This document shows positions 1-5,803 of a DNA stretch of 11,768 nucleotides, one piece after another. The notes beneath the pieces were generated by a model. It saw only the letters and a list, made by a program, of their open reading frames with translations, searched no databases and was not told the DNA's origin. Source of the stretch: UBA1038 sp964480995 (GTDB taxonomy: Bacteria > Bacillota > Clostridia > Christensenellales > Aristaeellaceae). Numbering within the stretch: position 1 is the stretch's first letter; each line of letters begins with the position of its first letter. The stretch lies in assembly GCA_964480995.1 (NCBI GenBank), contig CAYZRZ010000065.1, positions 1-11,768 on the forward strand. Reading direction: 5' to 3'. Position numbers and translations under genes: made by a program.

Positions 1-1
1 G

Positions 2-295
2 GGGAGGAAGATGGATTGCATCAGGAATAATCCGGTTTGCTTCATCGCCGTCACAGGCGACGCGCGGGTGATCGGCAGCGCGGAGGCCTGTGGCTGGACA
101 GCGGCTTATGAGTCTTTGATGATGGAGGGCGAGGTCGACATTCTCAGCAGCGATGAAGAAAAAAGGCACGGACTGGATGCTCTGATGCGCCACTGCGGTT
201 ACGAGGGTGAGCCGAGCTACAGCGCTCAGGCGCTGGCGAAAACAACGGTCTGCCGCGTGCGGGTGAAGAGCGTCACGGGCAAGCGGCGGGATTGA
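2..295 (+). CDS. Pyridoxamine 5'-phosphate oxidase-like (NimA-type) flavin-binding protein, 3' part only
   Basis: This is the C-terminal part of a small split-barrel flavoprotein of the PNPOx-like/NimA (nitroimidazole resistance) type. The visible 97 residues begin GRKMDCIRNNPVCF and end with a V-x-S-x-TGKRR tail. This matches the usual order in the family: a G-x-K-x-D-x-I-R-x-N-P strand, a W-x-x-x-Y-x-S segment (Trp29 to Ser35 counted from the internal Met at base 11), an EEKRHGLDALMRH helix and the closing TGK motif. The family is normally about 150-160 residues, so roughly 60 N-terminal residues lie before the window. The reading frame is open to base 2, so the Met at base 11 is probably internal. 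A GGAGG stands only 3 bases before it, too close for a good start. Such proteins bind FMN or F420 and act in the cytoplasm on unknown substrates. The stop codon directly abuts the response regulator start, suggesting co-transcription. Confidence 0.8.
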   Translation, partial: GRKMDCIRNNPVCFIAVTGDARVIGSAEACGWTAAYESLMMEGEVDILSSDEEKRHGLDALMRHCGYEGEPSYSAQALAKTTVCRVRVKSVTGKRRD

Positions 296-967
296 ATGCA
301 CAAGATACTCATCATAGAGGATGACCCGGTCATCGCCAAGGCCATGAGCCGATATATCGAGAGCTGGGGCCACGAGGTCCTGCGCGTGAAGGATTTTCAG
401 CGCGTCATGCGGGATTTCATCGCCTTTGACCCGCATATGGTGCTGGTGGATGTGATGCTGCCTTTTTTTAACGGCTACCATTGGTGCGCCCAGATCAGGA
501 AGGTATCGGACGTCCCGGTGGTATTCATATCCTCCGCCGCCCAGGGCATGAATATTGTGATGGCGATGGAGATGGGGGGCGATGACTTTATCGCCAAGCC
601 GCTTGATCTCAGCGTCATGATGGCGAAGATACAGGCCCTCTTGCGCCGCGCCTATGATATGGGCGCCAAGGTCCCGGTGCTGGAGCACCGGGGCGTGATG
701 CTGCAGCTCAATGACGCGACACTCCGGGTGGGGAATGAGCGGGTGGAGCTGACGAAAAATGAGTTCCGGATCCTCCAGACGCTGATTGAAAACAAGGGGA
801 AGGTGGTCAGCCGCGATACCCTGATGACCAAGCTGTGGCAGCAGGACAGCTATGTGGAAGAGAACACGCTGACCGTCAACGTGACCCGTCTGCGCAAAAA
901 GCTGGATGCCGCGGGCCTGAGTGATTTCATCACCACCAGGGTGGGCAGCGGCTATATCGTGGAATGA
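296..967 (+). CDS. bceR: OmpR-family response regulator (BceR-like)
   Basis: This 223-residue protein is a two-domain transcription factor. The receiver domain (about 1-118) has the acidic pocket Glu8-Asp9-Asp10, phospho-acceptor Asp52 in LVDVMLP, the conserved Ser79 in VVFIS and Lys101 in the AKP motif. The C-terminal winged helix (about 128-223) has the family pattern ELTKNEFRIL, VSRDTLMTKLW, VEENTLTVNVTRLRKKL and a terminal GSGYIVE. The sequence and its place before a BceS-like kinase and BceAB-like transporter match BceR-type regulators of cell-wall-antibiotic responses. The start ATG follows the upstream TGA with no gap. Only a weak Shine-Dalgarno (GGCGGGA) lies within the preceding gene, so translational coupling is likely. 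The stop overlaps the kinase start in an ATGA arrangement. Its probable target is the direct-repeat region before the ATPase gene. The family call is firm; the exact orthology to bceR is inferred. Confidence 0.93.
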   Translation: MHKILIIEDDPVIAKAMSRYIESWGHEVLRVKDFQRVMRDFIAFDPHMVLVDVMLPFFNGYHWCAQIRKVSDVPVVFISSAAQGMNIVMAMEMGGDDFIAKPLDLSVMMAKIQALLRRAYDMGAKVPVLEHRGVMLQLNDATLRVGNERVELTKNEFRILQTLIENKGKVVSRDTLMTKLWQQDSYVEENTLTVNVTRLRKKLDAAGLSDFITTRVGSGYIVE

Positions 968-1986
968 GCAGGGGTAACAAGGGCGGACGGGGCTTCTTTC
1001 GGGAACTGGCCGGATATCTGGGCCAGTACCGCCATGTCATGACGGTGTTTTTGCTGTTTGCCCTGATCTTTTCCGCTGTGTTCAGCCTCTACAGACTGGA
1101 GGCGGAAGCTGTTCTCTACGCGTCGGGGCTGTGCGCTCTCCTGGGGCTTTTGCTGCTGAGCATTGGCTTCGTCAGGGAGCGGAGGAAGTGCCGGGAGCGT
1201 CAGGAACTGATGACGCGCATCAACCTGCTGCCTGATACCCTGCCCCCTGCTCACAGCCCGGCTGAGAGGGATTATCAGGCGATGGTTTTGGCCCTTCGGC
1301 GCATCAACCTTGATATCGCGGCTGATTTCACGCAAGAACGCACGCAGAGCCTGGACTATTTCACCGCATGGATGCATCAGATCAAAACGCCTATCGCCGC
1401 CATGCAGATGATGCTTCAGGAAGAGGATACGCCATTGAACAGGGCGCTGATGCTGGAACTCTTCCGCGTTGAGCAGTACGCGGATATGGCGCTGAGCTAC
1501 CTGCGGCTGGGGGATGACGCCTCCGATTTCGTGTTCAAAACCTACGCGCTTGACCCCATCATCCGCGCGGCGGTGCGCAGGTACGCGCCGCAGTTCATCA
1601 GCAAGCGCATCCGCCTGATCTATGAGCCTACGGACTTTAAGGTGCTGACCGATGAAAAGTGGCTGACCTTCATCATTGAGCAGTTCCTGTCAAACGCGGT
1701 CAAGTATACGGATCAGGGCAACGTGACCATTGCCGTGGGAACTGACGGGATGCTGAGCGTCGCCGATACCGGCATCGGTATCGCGGCGGAGGATTTGCCC
1801 CGTGTCTTTGAGAAGGGCTTTACTGGCTATAACGGGCGGGCTAACAGCAAGTCCACCGGCCTTGGCCTCTACCTGTGCCGCCGCGCGGCGGACAGGCTGT
1901 CCCACCGGCTGAGCGCGAGAAGCGAGCCCGGCAAGGGCAGCGTGTTTTCCATCGATCTGAACCGTGAGGCCATTGATATTGAGTGA
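964..1986 (+). CDS. bceS: Intramembrane-sensing histidine kinase (BceS-like)
   Basis: This 340-residue sensor kinase has two closely spaced membrane segments (about 24-43 and 47-70) joined by a handful of residues, so there is essentially no extracellular sensor domain. That is the hallmark of intramembrane-sensing kinases. The DHp helix has the phospho-acceptor His138 in FTAWMHQIKTPIAAM, a form typical of BceS kinases. The ATPase domain shows the N box (EQFLSNAVKYT, Asn244), G1 box (DTGIG, 268-272), F box (FEKGFTG) and G2 box (STGLGLYL, 297-304). In characterised Bce systems such kinases do not detect peptide themselves but read the activity of the BceAB transporter. The start codon overlaps the regulator stop by four bases. 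All catalytic boxes are intact. Symbol by family and neighbourhood. Confidence 0.92.
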   Translation: MSRGNKGGRGFFRELAGYLGQYRHVMTVFLLFALIFSAVFSLYRLEAEAVLYASGLCALLGLLLLSIGFVRERRKCRERQELMTRINLLPDTLPPAHSPAERDYQAMVLALRRINLDIAADFTQERTQSLDYFTAWMHQIKTPIAAMQMMLQEEDTPLNRALMLELFRVEQYADMALSYLRLGDDASDFVFKTYALDPIIRAAVRRYAPQFISKRIRLIYEPTDFKVLTDEKWLTFIIEQFLSNAVKYTDQGNVTIAVGTDGMLSVADTGIGIAAEDLPRVFEKGFTGYNGRANSKSTGLGLYLCRRAADRLSHRLSARSEPGKGSVFSIDLNREAIDIE

Positions 1987-2006
1987 TGCGGGAACATCTT
2001 ACAAAA

Positions 2007-2033
2007 CTGTCACACCGGAGGCTTTTCTGTCAC
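2007..2033 (+). promoter_or_regulatory. Candidate response-regulator binding site: two CTGTCAC direct repeats 20 bp apart
   Basis: CTGTCAC occurs at 2007-2013 and again at 2027-2033, exactly 20 bp apart, which places both on the same face of the helix. The first copy also forms an imperfect palindrome, TTACA-N4-TGTCA (2000-2013 region). OmpR-family regulators commonly bind phased repeats upstream of a weak promoter, and Bacillus BceR sites contain TGTGAC/GTCACA elements. Assignment to the regulator encoded at 296-967 is inference. Confidence 0.5.
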
Positions 2034-2065
2034 CTGAATCAATGGCGGGCAGCGGGGCCTTTTTC

Positions 2066-2071
2066 TATACT
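2066..2071 (+). promoter_or_regulatory. Candidate -10 element of the ATPase-permease promoter
   Basis: TATACT fits a sigma-A -10 hexamer and lies in the only sizeable non-coding gap of the operon (1987-2105). The position 17 bp upstream (TGGCGG) is a poor -35. That is what an activator-dependent promoter would look like, with the CTGTCAC repeats ending about 10 bp before it. Confidence 0.4.
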
Positions 2072-2105
2072 TCCATTATCGAAGAGAAGGAGGAATAACA
2101 GACAC

Positions 2106-2696
2106 ATGGCGATACTGGAAGTACAAAACGTCGAGAAGATCTACTCATCGAGGCTGGGCACCCAGCAGGTGAGGGCGCTCAATAAGGTGAGTTTCTCTGT
2201 GGAAGCGGGAGAGTATGTGGCCATCATGGGCGAATCGGGCTCCGGAAAAACAACGCTGCTCAACATTCTGGCGGGCAGGGGGTACAGGGAGATGGCTCAG
2301 CGCATGCAGCCCATCGTGCGCAAGCTAGGCATCGTGGAATTGATCAACAAGTACCCCTATGAGGTTTCCGGCGGGCAAAAGCAGCGCGCGGCGGTCGCCC
2401 GGGCCTTGATCACCAAGCCGAAGCTGCTCCTGGCCGATGAACCCACCGGCTCCCTGGACAGCCGCTCGGCGGACGGGCTGCTGAAGATATTCGGAGAGGT
2501 CAATGAGGAGGGGCAGACCATTTTGATGGTGACGCACTCCGCCAGAGCGGCCAGCCACGCGGGGCGCGTGCTGTTTATCAAGGACGGCGATCTGTTTCAC
2601 CAGATCTACCGGGGCGGCGGGGGCAATGAAGAGATGTACGCAAAAATATCCGATACCCTTACCCTGCTTGCCGGAAAGGGTGAGCGGGATGCGTAA
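2106..2696 (+). CDS. bceA: BceA-type ABC transporter ATP-binding protein with internal in-frame deletion
   Basis: The start ATG at 2106 is chosen because MAILEVQNVEKIY is the usual BceA N-terminus and AAGGAGG (2087-2093) precedes it. An upstream in-frame ATG at 1983 gives non-homologous sequence. The 196-residue product has Walker A GESGSGKTT (42-50), signature VSGGQKQ (87-93), Walker B LLLADEP (107-113), a D-loop (SLDS) and switch His144 in MVTHS. The C-terminus carries the BceA-typical FHQIYRG and MYAKISDTLTLL segments. BceA proteins are about 250 residues. Here Walker A runs through LLNILAG straight into RGYREM, which normally sits about 57 residues later. The missing part includes the Q-loop glutamine and the first part of the helical domain, needed for coupling to the permease. 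The flanks stay in frame. The intact protein would energise BceB; this version is unlikely to work. It overlaps the permease start by 8 bases. Confidence 0.85.
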   Translation: MAILEVQNVEKIYSSRLGTQQVRALNKVSFSVEAGEYVAIMGESGSGKTTLLNILAGRGYREMAQRMQPIVRKLGIVELINKYPYEVSGGQKQRAAVARALITKPKLLLADEPTGSLDSRSADGLLKIFGEVNEEGQTILMVTHSARAASHAGRVLFIKDGDLFHQIYRGGGGNEEMYAKISDTLTLLAGKGERDA

Positions 2697-4668
2697 GATG
2701 TTTTATCCCAGGCTGGCGCTTGACAACATGAAGAAGAATGCCCGCGCCTATGTTCCCTATATGCTCACCTGCGTTGTGACGGTGGCGATGTACTACATCA
2801 TCGTGTCGCTGTCAAAAAACGAGGGCATCGACAGGATGCCCGGAAGCGATTTTTTGCGGATGATGCTGATGCTCGGCGGGTGGGTGACGGCCATATTCGC
2901 CGTGATCATCCTGTTTTATACCAACAGCTTCCTGATGAAAAACCGCAAGAAAGAGTTTGGGCTGTACAATATCCTGGGGATGGAAAAGCGGCATATATCC
3001 CGGGTGGTGGCGCTGGAAACGCTGTATACGGCGGTCCTCAGCCTGGCGGCGGGTCTCGCGCTTGGCATGGCGCTTGATAAGCTGATGTTCCTGCTGATCG
3101 CCTGGCTGCTGGACGCGCGGGCGCCGCTTGGCTTCTATGTGTCCAAGGAGGCCATGGTGATGACGGCGTCGCTCTTTGGCGGAACTTTTATCTTGATCCT
3201 CCTTAACTCCATTCGACAGATCCACGTGTCAAAACCCATAGAACTCCTGCGGGGCGGCAATGTCGGGGAGAGGGAGCCGAAGACCAAGGCGCTGATGGCC
3301 TTGCTTGGGCTGGCGCTGTTAGGCGGAGGGTACGGTATTTCGCTGATGGTGGACAACCCGATCACGGCGATCATATTGTTTTTTGTGGCTGTACTGCTGG
3401 TGATCCTCGGCACCTACCTTCTGTTCACCTCCGGCAGCATTGTCTGGCTGAAGCTCTTGAAAAAGAACAAGGACTATTACTATCGGCCGCGTCACTTTAT
3501 CAGCGTATCCGGTATGATCTACCGGATGAAGCAAAACGCCGTGGGGCTTGCCTCCATATGCATTCTGTCCACGATGGTGCTGGTGACGGTATCCACTACA
3601 GCCTCCCTGATGATCGGCGTGGAGGATATCATCAATACAAGATATCCTTATGATATAGGCATATACGCGGACAGCGCGGACCAGAAAAAGAACCTCCGGG
3701 CTATTCAAACGGTGAAGGATGTCCTTGAGTTTCACGACATCAGCATCCAGGATGAAACGCAGTATTACAGCCTGGAGTTTTCAGCCTTCAGGCAGGATGA
3801 CCGATTCTATCCCATCACCGATAAGGGCGGTGATGAGATACTGAACACCCTGATGTTCATGACGCTGGAAGACTACAACCGCAGGGCGGGGACTGACTAT
3901 CAGCTAAAACCCGGCGAGGTCCTGCTGTATACGGACAACGGGGATTACGGATATGACAGCGTGGAGATCCTGGGAAGAAGCTTTAGGATCGCGCAAAAGC
4001 CGCAGACTGCCGCGGGCAAGGGCCAATCCGCCGCTTACGGCTATCCTGTGCAGCACATTGTTCTGAAAGATATGGCCGAGATGGAAAAGATAAGCGGGAT
4101 ACAGAACGCGGCCTACACCAAGGCTGCTTCCCGCCTTCAATTGAACTTTGGGGTCAACCTCAATGAGGACGCGCAAACGCAGCTTGAAGTCTATGACAGC
4201 ATCACAAGCTCGCTGAAAAGCCAGGACTTTGAAGGCCGGCGGGAGAGCAAACTCAGGCAGAGCCCGGAGGTGCGCGCGCTGTACGCCGGGTTTTTCTTCC
4301 TGGGGATATTCCTGGGCACGCTGTTCCTGGCGGCGACCATTCTCATCATCTATTACAAGCAGGTATCAGAAGGCTATGAAGACAGGACGCGTTTTGATAT
4401 CATGCAAAAGGTGGGGATGAGCCATCATGAAGTCAAGCGCTCCATCCACGCGCAGGTGCTGACGGTATTTTTCCTGCCGCTTGCCGCCGCGGGGCTCCAT
4501 ACAGCGGTAGCCTTTCCCATCGTGCGCAAGCTTCTGCTGGCGTTTTCGCTCACAAATACACGCTTGTATGTCCTGTGCACCGCGGCTACATTCCTCCTTT
4601 TCGGGGCGCTGTATTGCCTGGTGTACCTAAGAACAGCCAGAACATATTACAAAATCGTCAGCAGGTGA
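2689..4668 (+). CDS. bceB: BceB-type FtsX-family ABC transporter permease
   Basis: The ATG at 2689 is preferred over the in-frame ATG at 2626 because MRKMFYPRLALDNMKKNARAYVPYM is the typical BceB start and GGAAAGGG lies 8 bases before it. It gives 659 residues, normal for the family. Hydrophobic segments fit the BceB pattern of about ten helices: one near 22-41, three in the first FtsX domain (about 58-80, 110-140, 155-175), two near 200-245, one near 285-308, and three at the C-terminus (about 550-575, 605-630, 635-655). Between helices seven and eight lies a large extracellular region of over 200 residues (about 312-545), the ligand-interaction domain of this family. The cytoplasmic KKEFGLYNILGMEK stretch (88-100) is the conserved FtsX coupling region. 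The gene overlaps the ATPase gene by 8 bases, indicating translational coupling. No frameshift or key loss is visible. The substrate is probably a cell-wall-active peptide, inferred from the family. Confidence 0.92.
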   Translation: MRKMFYPRLALDNMKKNARAYVPYMLTCVVTVAMYYIIVSLSKNEGIDRMPGSDFLRMMLMLGGWVTAIFAVIILFYTNSFLMKNRKKEFGLYNILGMEKRHISRVVALETLYTAVLSLAAGLALGMALDKLMFLLIAWLLDARAPLGFYVSKEAMVMTASLFGGTFILILLNSIRQIHVSKPIELLRGGNVGEREPKTKALMALLGLALLGGGYGISLMVDNPITAIILFFVAVLLVILGTYLLFTSGSIVWLKLLKKNKDYYYRPRHFISVSGMIYRMKQNAVGLASICILSTMVLVTVSTTASLMIGVEDIINTRYPYDIGIYADSADQKKNLRAIQTVKDVLEFHDISIQDETQYYSLEFSAFRQDDRFYPITDKGGDEILNTLMFMTLEDYNRRAGTDYQLKPGEVLLYTDNGDYGYDSVEILGRSFRIAQKPQTAAGKGQSAAYGYPVQHIVLKDMAEMEKISGIQNAAYTKAASRLQLNFGVNLNEDAQTQLEVYDSITSSLKSQDFEGRRESKLRQSPEVRALYAGFFFLGIFLGTLFLAATILIIYYKQVSEGYEDRTRFDIMQKVGMSHHEVKRSIHAQVLTVFFLPLAAAGLHTAVAFPIVRKLLLAFSLTNTRLYVLCTAATFLLFGALYCLVYLRTARTYYKIVSR

Positions 4669-4671
4669 TAG

Positions 4672-4685
4672 CGGCGGAGCCGCCG
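4672..4685. repeat. Small GC-rich hairpin just after the permease stop
   Basis: CGGCG and CGCCG flank a GAGC loop immediately downstream of the BceB-like stop codon. There is no T-tract, so it is not a standard intrinsic terminator on its own. It could protect the transcript 3' end. Confidence 0.4.
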
Positions 4686-4701
4686 GGAAGCAGTGGTGAC
4701 G

Positions 4702-4718
4702 CGCGGCTTTCAGCCGCG
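4702..4718. repeat. 7-bp perfect hairpin (CGCGGCT/AGCCGCG)
   Basis: The arms 4702-4708 and 4712-4718 are perfectly complementary with a TTC loop. It is the second stem-loop in the gap between convergent genes and has no adjacent U-tract. Confidence 0.45.
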
Positions 4719-4728
4719 TGAAGCCATA

Positions 4729-4787
4729 GGAAAGCAACAGGGGAACGGAGGAGCGTTTCGGCTCACTTCGTTCCACTGCTGCTTCTT
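4729..4787. terminator. Long imperfect hairpin between convergent genes, candidate bidirectional terminator
   Basis: The core arms 4742-4754 (GGAACGGAGGAGC) and 4761-4774 pair over 13 bp with one G-T pair and one bulged A, closing a GTTTCG loop. Pairing continues outward with isolated mismatches through 4732-4740 (AGCAACAG-like) and 4776-4784 (CTGCTGCTT). The total is more than 20 base pairs. It sits between the BceB-like gene and the oppositely oriented ATPase remnant. On the + strand the distal arm runs into a T-rich TTCTTAT. On the - strand only a weak T-rich tract follows. The structure is clear; the terminator role is inferred. Confidence 0.55.
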
Positions 4788-4809
4788 ATAACCAAAGGCC
4801 ATATATCCT

Positions 4810-5637
4810 TTACTTTACGGCCAGCAGATGCACGCTGTCGGGGCTGAAGCTGATGAATGCCTCATCGCCCTCCTGAAACACTTGTTTGTTGATTGGGCAG
4901 TTGTCGTTGATCTTCACCATCGTATCGCCAACCATCACATGATAGTACTGATAAGCGCCCATGAATACCGAGAGCGTCACCTTGCAGGGGATCATGCCCC
5001 GGGACGCGATCTGCGCGGCCTCGGGCCGCACCACCAGGCGGCAGGCGCTGCCCGGCGCAAAGCGGTCCTCCGTGATCACCTGGGCCTTGCGGCCGGCGAT
5101 ATCCAGCGTACAGATGCCCTTCTCGCAGCCGGTGACCGTGGCGCTTAAGAAGTTCGCCTCGCCGATAAAATCGGCTACGAACTCGCTGTTGGGATGATAA
5201 TAAATGTTGTGAGGCGTGCCCATCTGGGCGACAACGCCCTTGAGCATGATGATGATCTGGTCAGACAGGCTCATGGCCTCGGACTGGTCGTGGGTGACAT
5301 AGACCGCGGTGATGCCCATCCTGCGCTGGATGCGGCGGATCTCCGTGCGCATCGTGACGCGCAGTTTGGCGTCAAGGTTGGAAAGCGGCTCGTCAAACAG
5401 CAGTACGCCCGGCTCCACCACCAGCGCGCGGGCCAGGGCGACGCGCTGCTGCTGCCCGCCGGAGAGCTGGTTGGTCATGCGTGTTTCCATGCCGGGCATC
5501 TCGACCAGGTCGAGAATGTTCATCACCTTGTCCCGGATGGTCTCCCTGGAGAGGTTGCGCAGGAGCCGCGGCGGGGAAAGCGGCGGCAGCGCGCCTTTCC
5601 GGCAGCAGGCCGCGACTCCGCGCCGCCTCCGTTTCAT
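4810..5637 (-). pseudogene. Sugar ABC transporter ATP-binding protein (MalK/UgpC/MsmX type), N-terminally truncated
   Basis: The 275-residue reading frame carries the C-terminal two thirds of a CUT1 ATPase. It has signature LSGGQQQRVALARAL (from 58), Walker B VLLFDEP (78-84), D-loop SNLDAK, switch His116 in VYVTHDQSEAM, and a C-terminal TOBE/regulatory domain (about 160-275) with FIGEANFLSATV and RPEAAQI motifs. Full-length relatives are about 350-380 residues. Walker A, the A-loop and the Q-loop are all absent. Homology starts at about residue 25 (RNLSRETIRDKV, near base 5565). The first 24 residues are Arg/Pro/Ala-rich and resemble no part of the family. I checked the other frames and the sequence upstream to 5776 and found no displaced N-terminus. 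An in-frame stop lies just upstream. Such ATPases energise CUT1 importers like the one encoded next door on the opposite strand. This copy cannot bind ATP normally and is probably a relic, unless the gap is an assembly error. Confidence 0.8.
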
Positions 5638-5673
5638 CGCATAAATTAGAAGAAATATTTATTTTCCCCAAGC

Positions 5674-5703
5674 TTGTATAAACTGCCCGAATCAGGTTAT
5701 AAT
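5674..5703 (+). promoter_or_regulatory. Sigma-A-type promoter of the sugar ABC cluster
   Basis: TTGTAT (5674-5679) and TATAAT (5698-5703) are separated by 18 bp, close to the vegetative consensus and in an AT-rich patch (5640-5710) unlike the surrounding GC-rich DNA. Transcription would start near 5710, giving a leader of about 95 bases before the binding-protein gene. Confidence 0.7.
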
Positions 5704-5753
5704 ACTTACATGATTGAGGGCTTGATGCCCCGTCAAATATCGGAGCCTGAGCG

Positions 5754-5767
5754 TGAAAACGTTTTTG
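5754..5767 (+). promoter_or_regulatory. cre/LacI-family operator-like palindrome in the leader
   Basis: TGAAAACGTTTTTG contains a perfect AAAACGTTTT palindrome centred on CG. It matches the CcpA cre pattern (TG-A-A-N-CG-N-T-N-CA) at 12 of 14 positions, failing only at the last CA. It sits about 45 bases past the predicted start of transcription, where a bound repressor would act as a roadblock. Carbon-catabolite or LacI-type control of a sugar importer is expected. The identity of the regulator is unknown because no LacI gene is in the window. Confidence 0.5.
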
Positions 5768-5803
5768 GCAAATCAAACCCCATTATTTTAAGGAGGCAAG
5801 AAC

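Noticed and set aside
1983..2105. Upstream in-frame extension of the BceA-type gene
   Set aside because: The translated extension has no family similarity and covers the promoter-like region; the ATG at 2106 has a strong ribosome binding site.
2626..2688. Upstream in-frame extension of the BceB-type gene
   Set aside because: It overlaps the ATPase C-terminus in another frame and is not homologous to BceB; the start at 2689 fits the family.
5194..5649. 151-residue + strand frame opposite the ATPase remnant
   Set aside because: Antisense shadow of the conserved ATPase coding sequence, rich in His/Asp/Ala in the usual shadow manner.
5393..5776. 127-residue - strand frame covering the ATPase 5' end and the divergent promoter
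   Set aside because: I tested it as a possible frameshifted N-terminus of the ATPase. It contains no Walker A or Q-loop and runs through the promoter of the opposite gene.
5711..5803. Possible riboswitch in the leader of the binding-protein gene
   Set aside because: Only a weak 4-bp hairpin (GGGC/GCCC) is visible; no known aptamer core or terminator was recognised.
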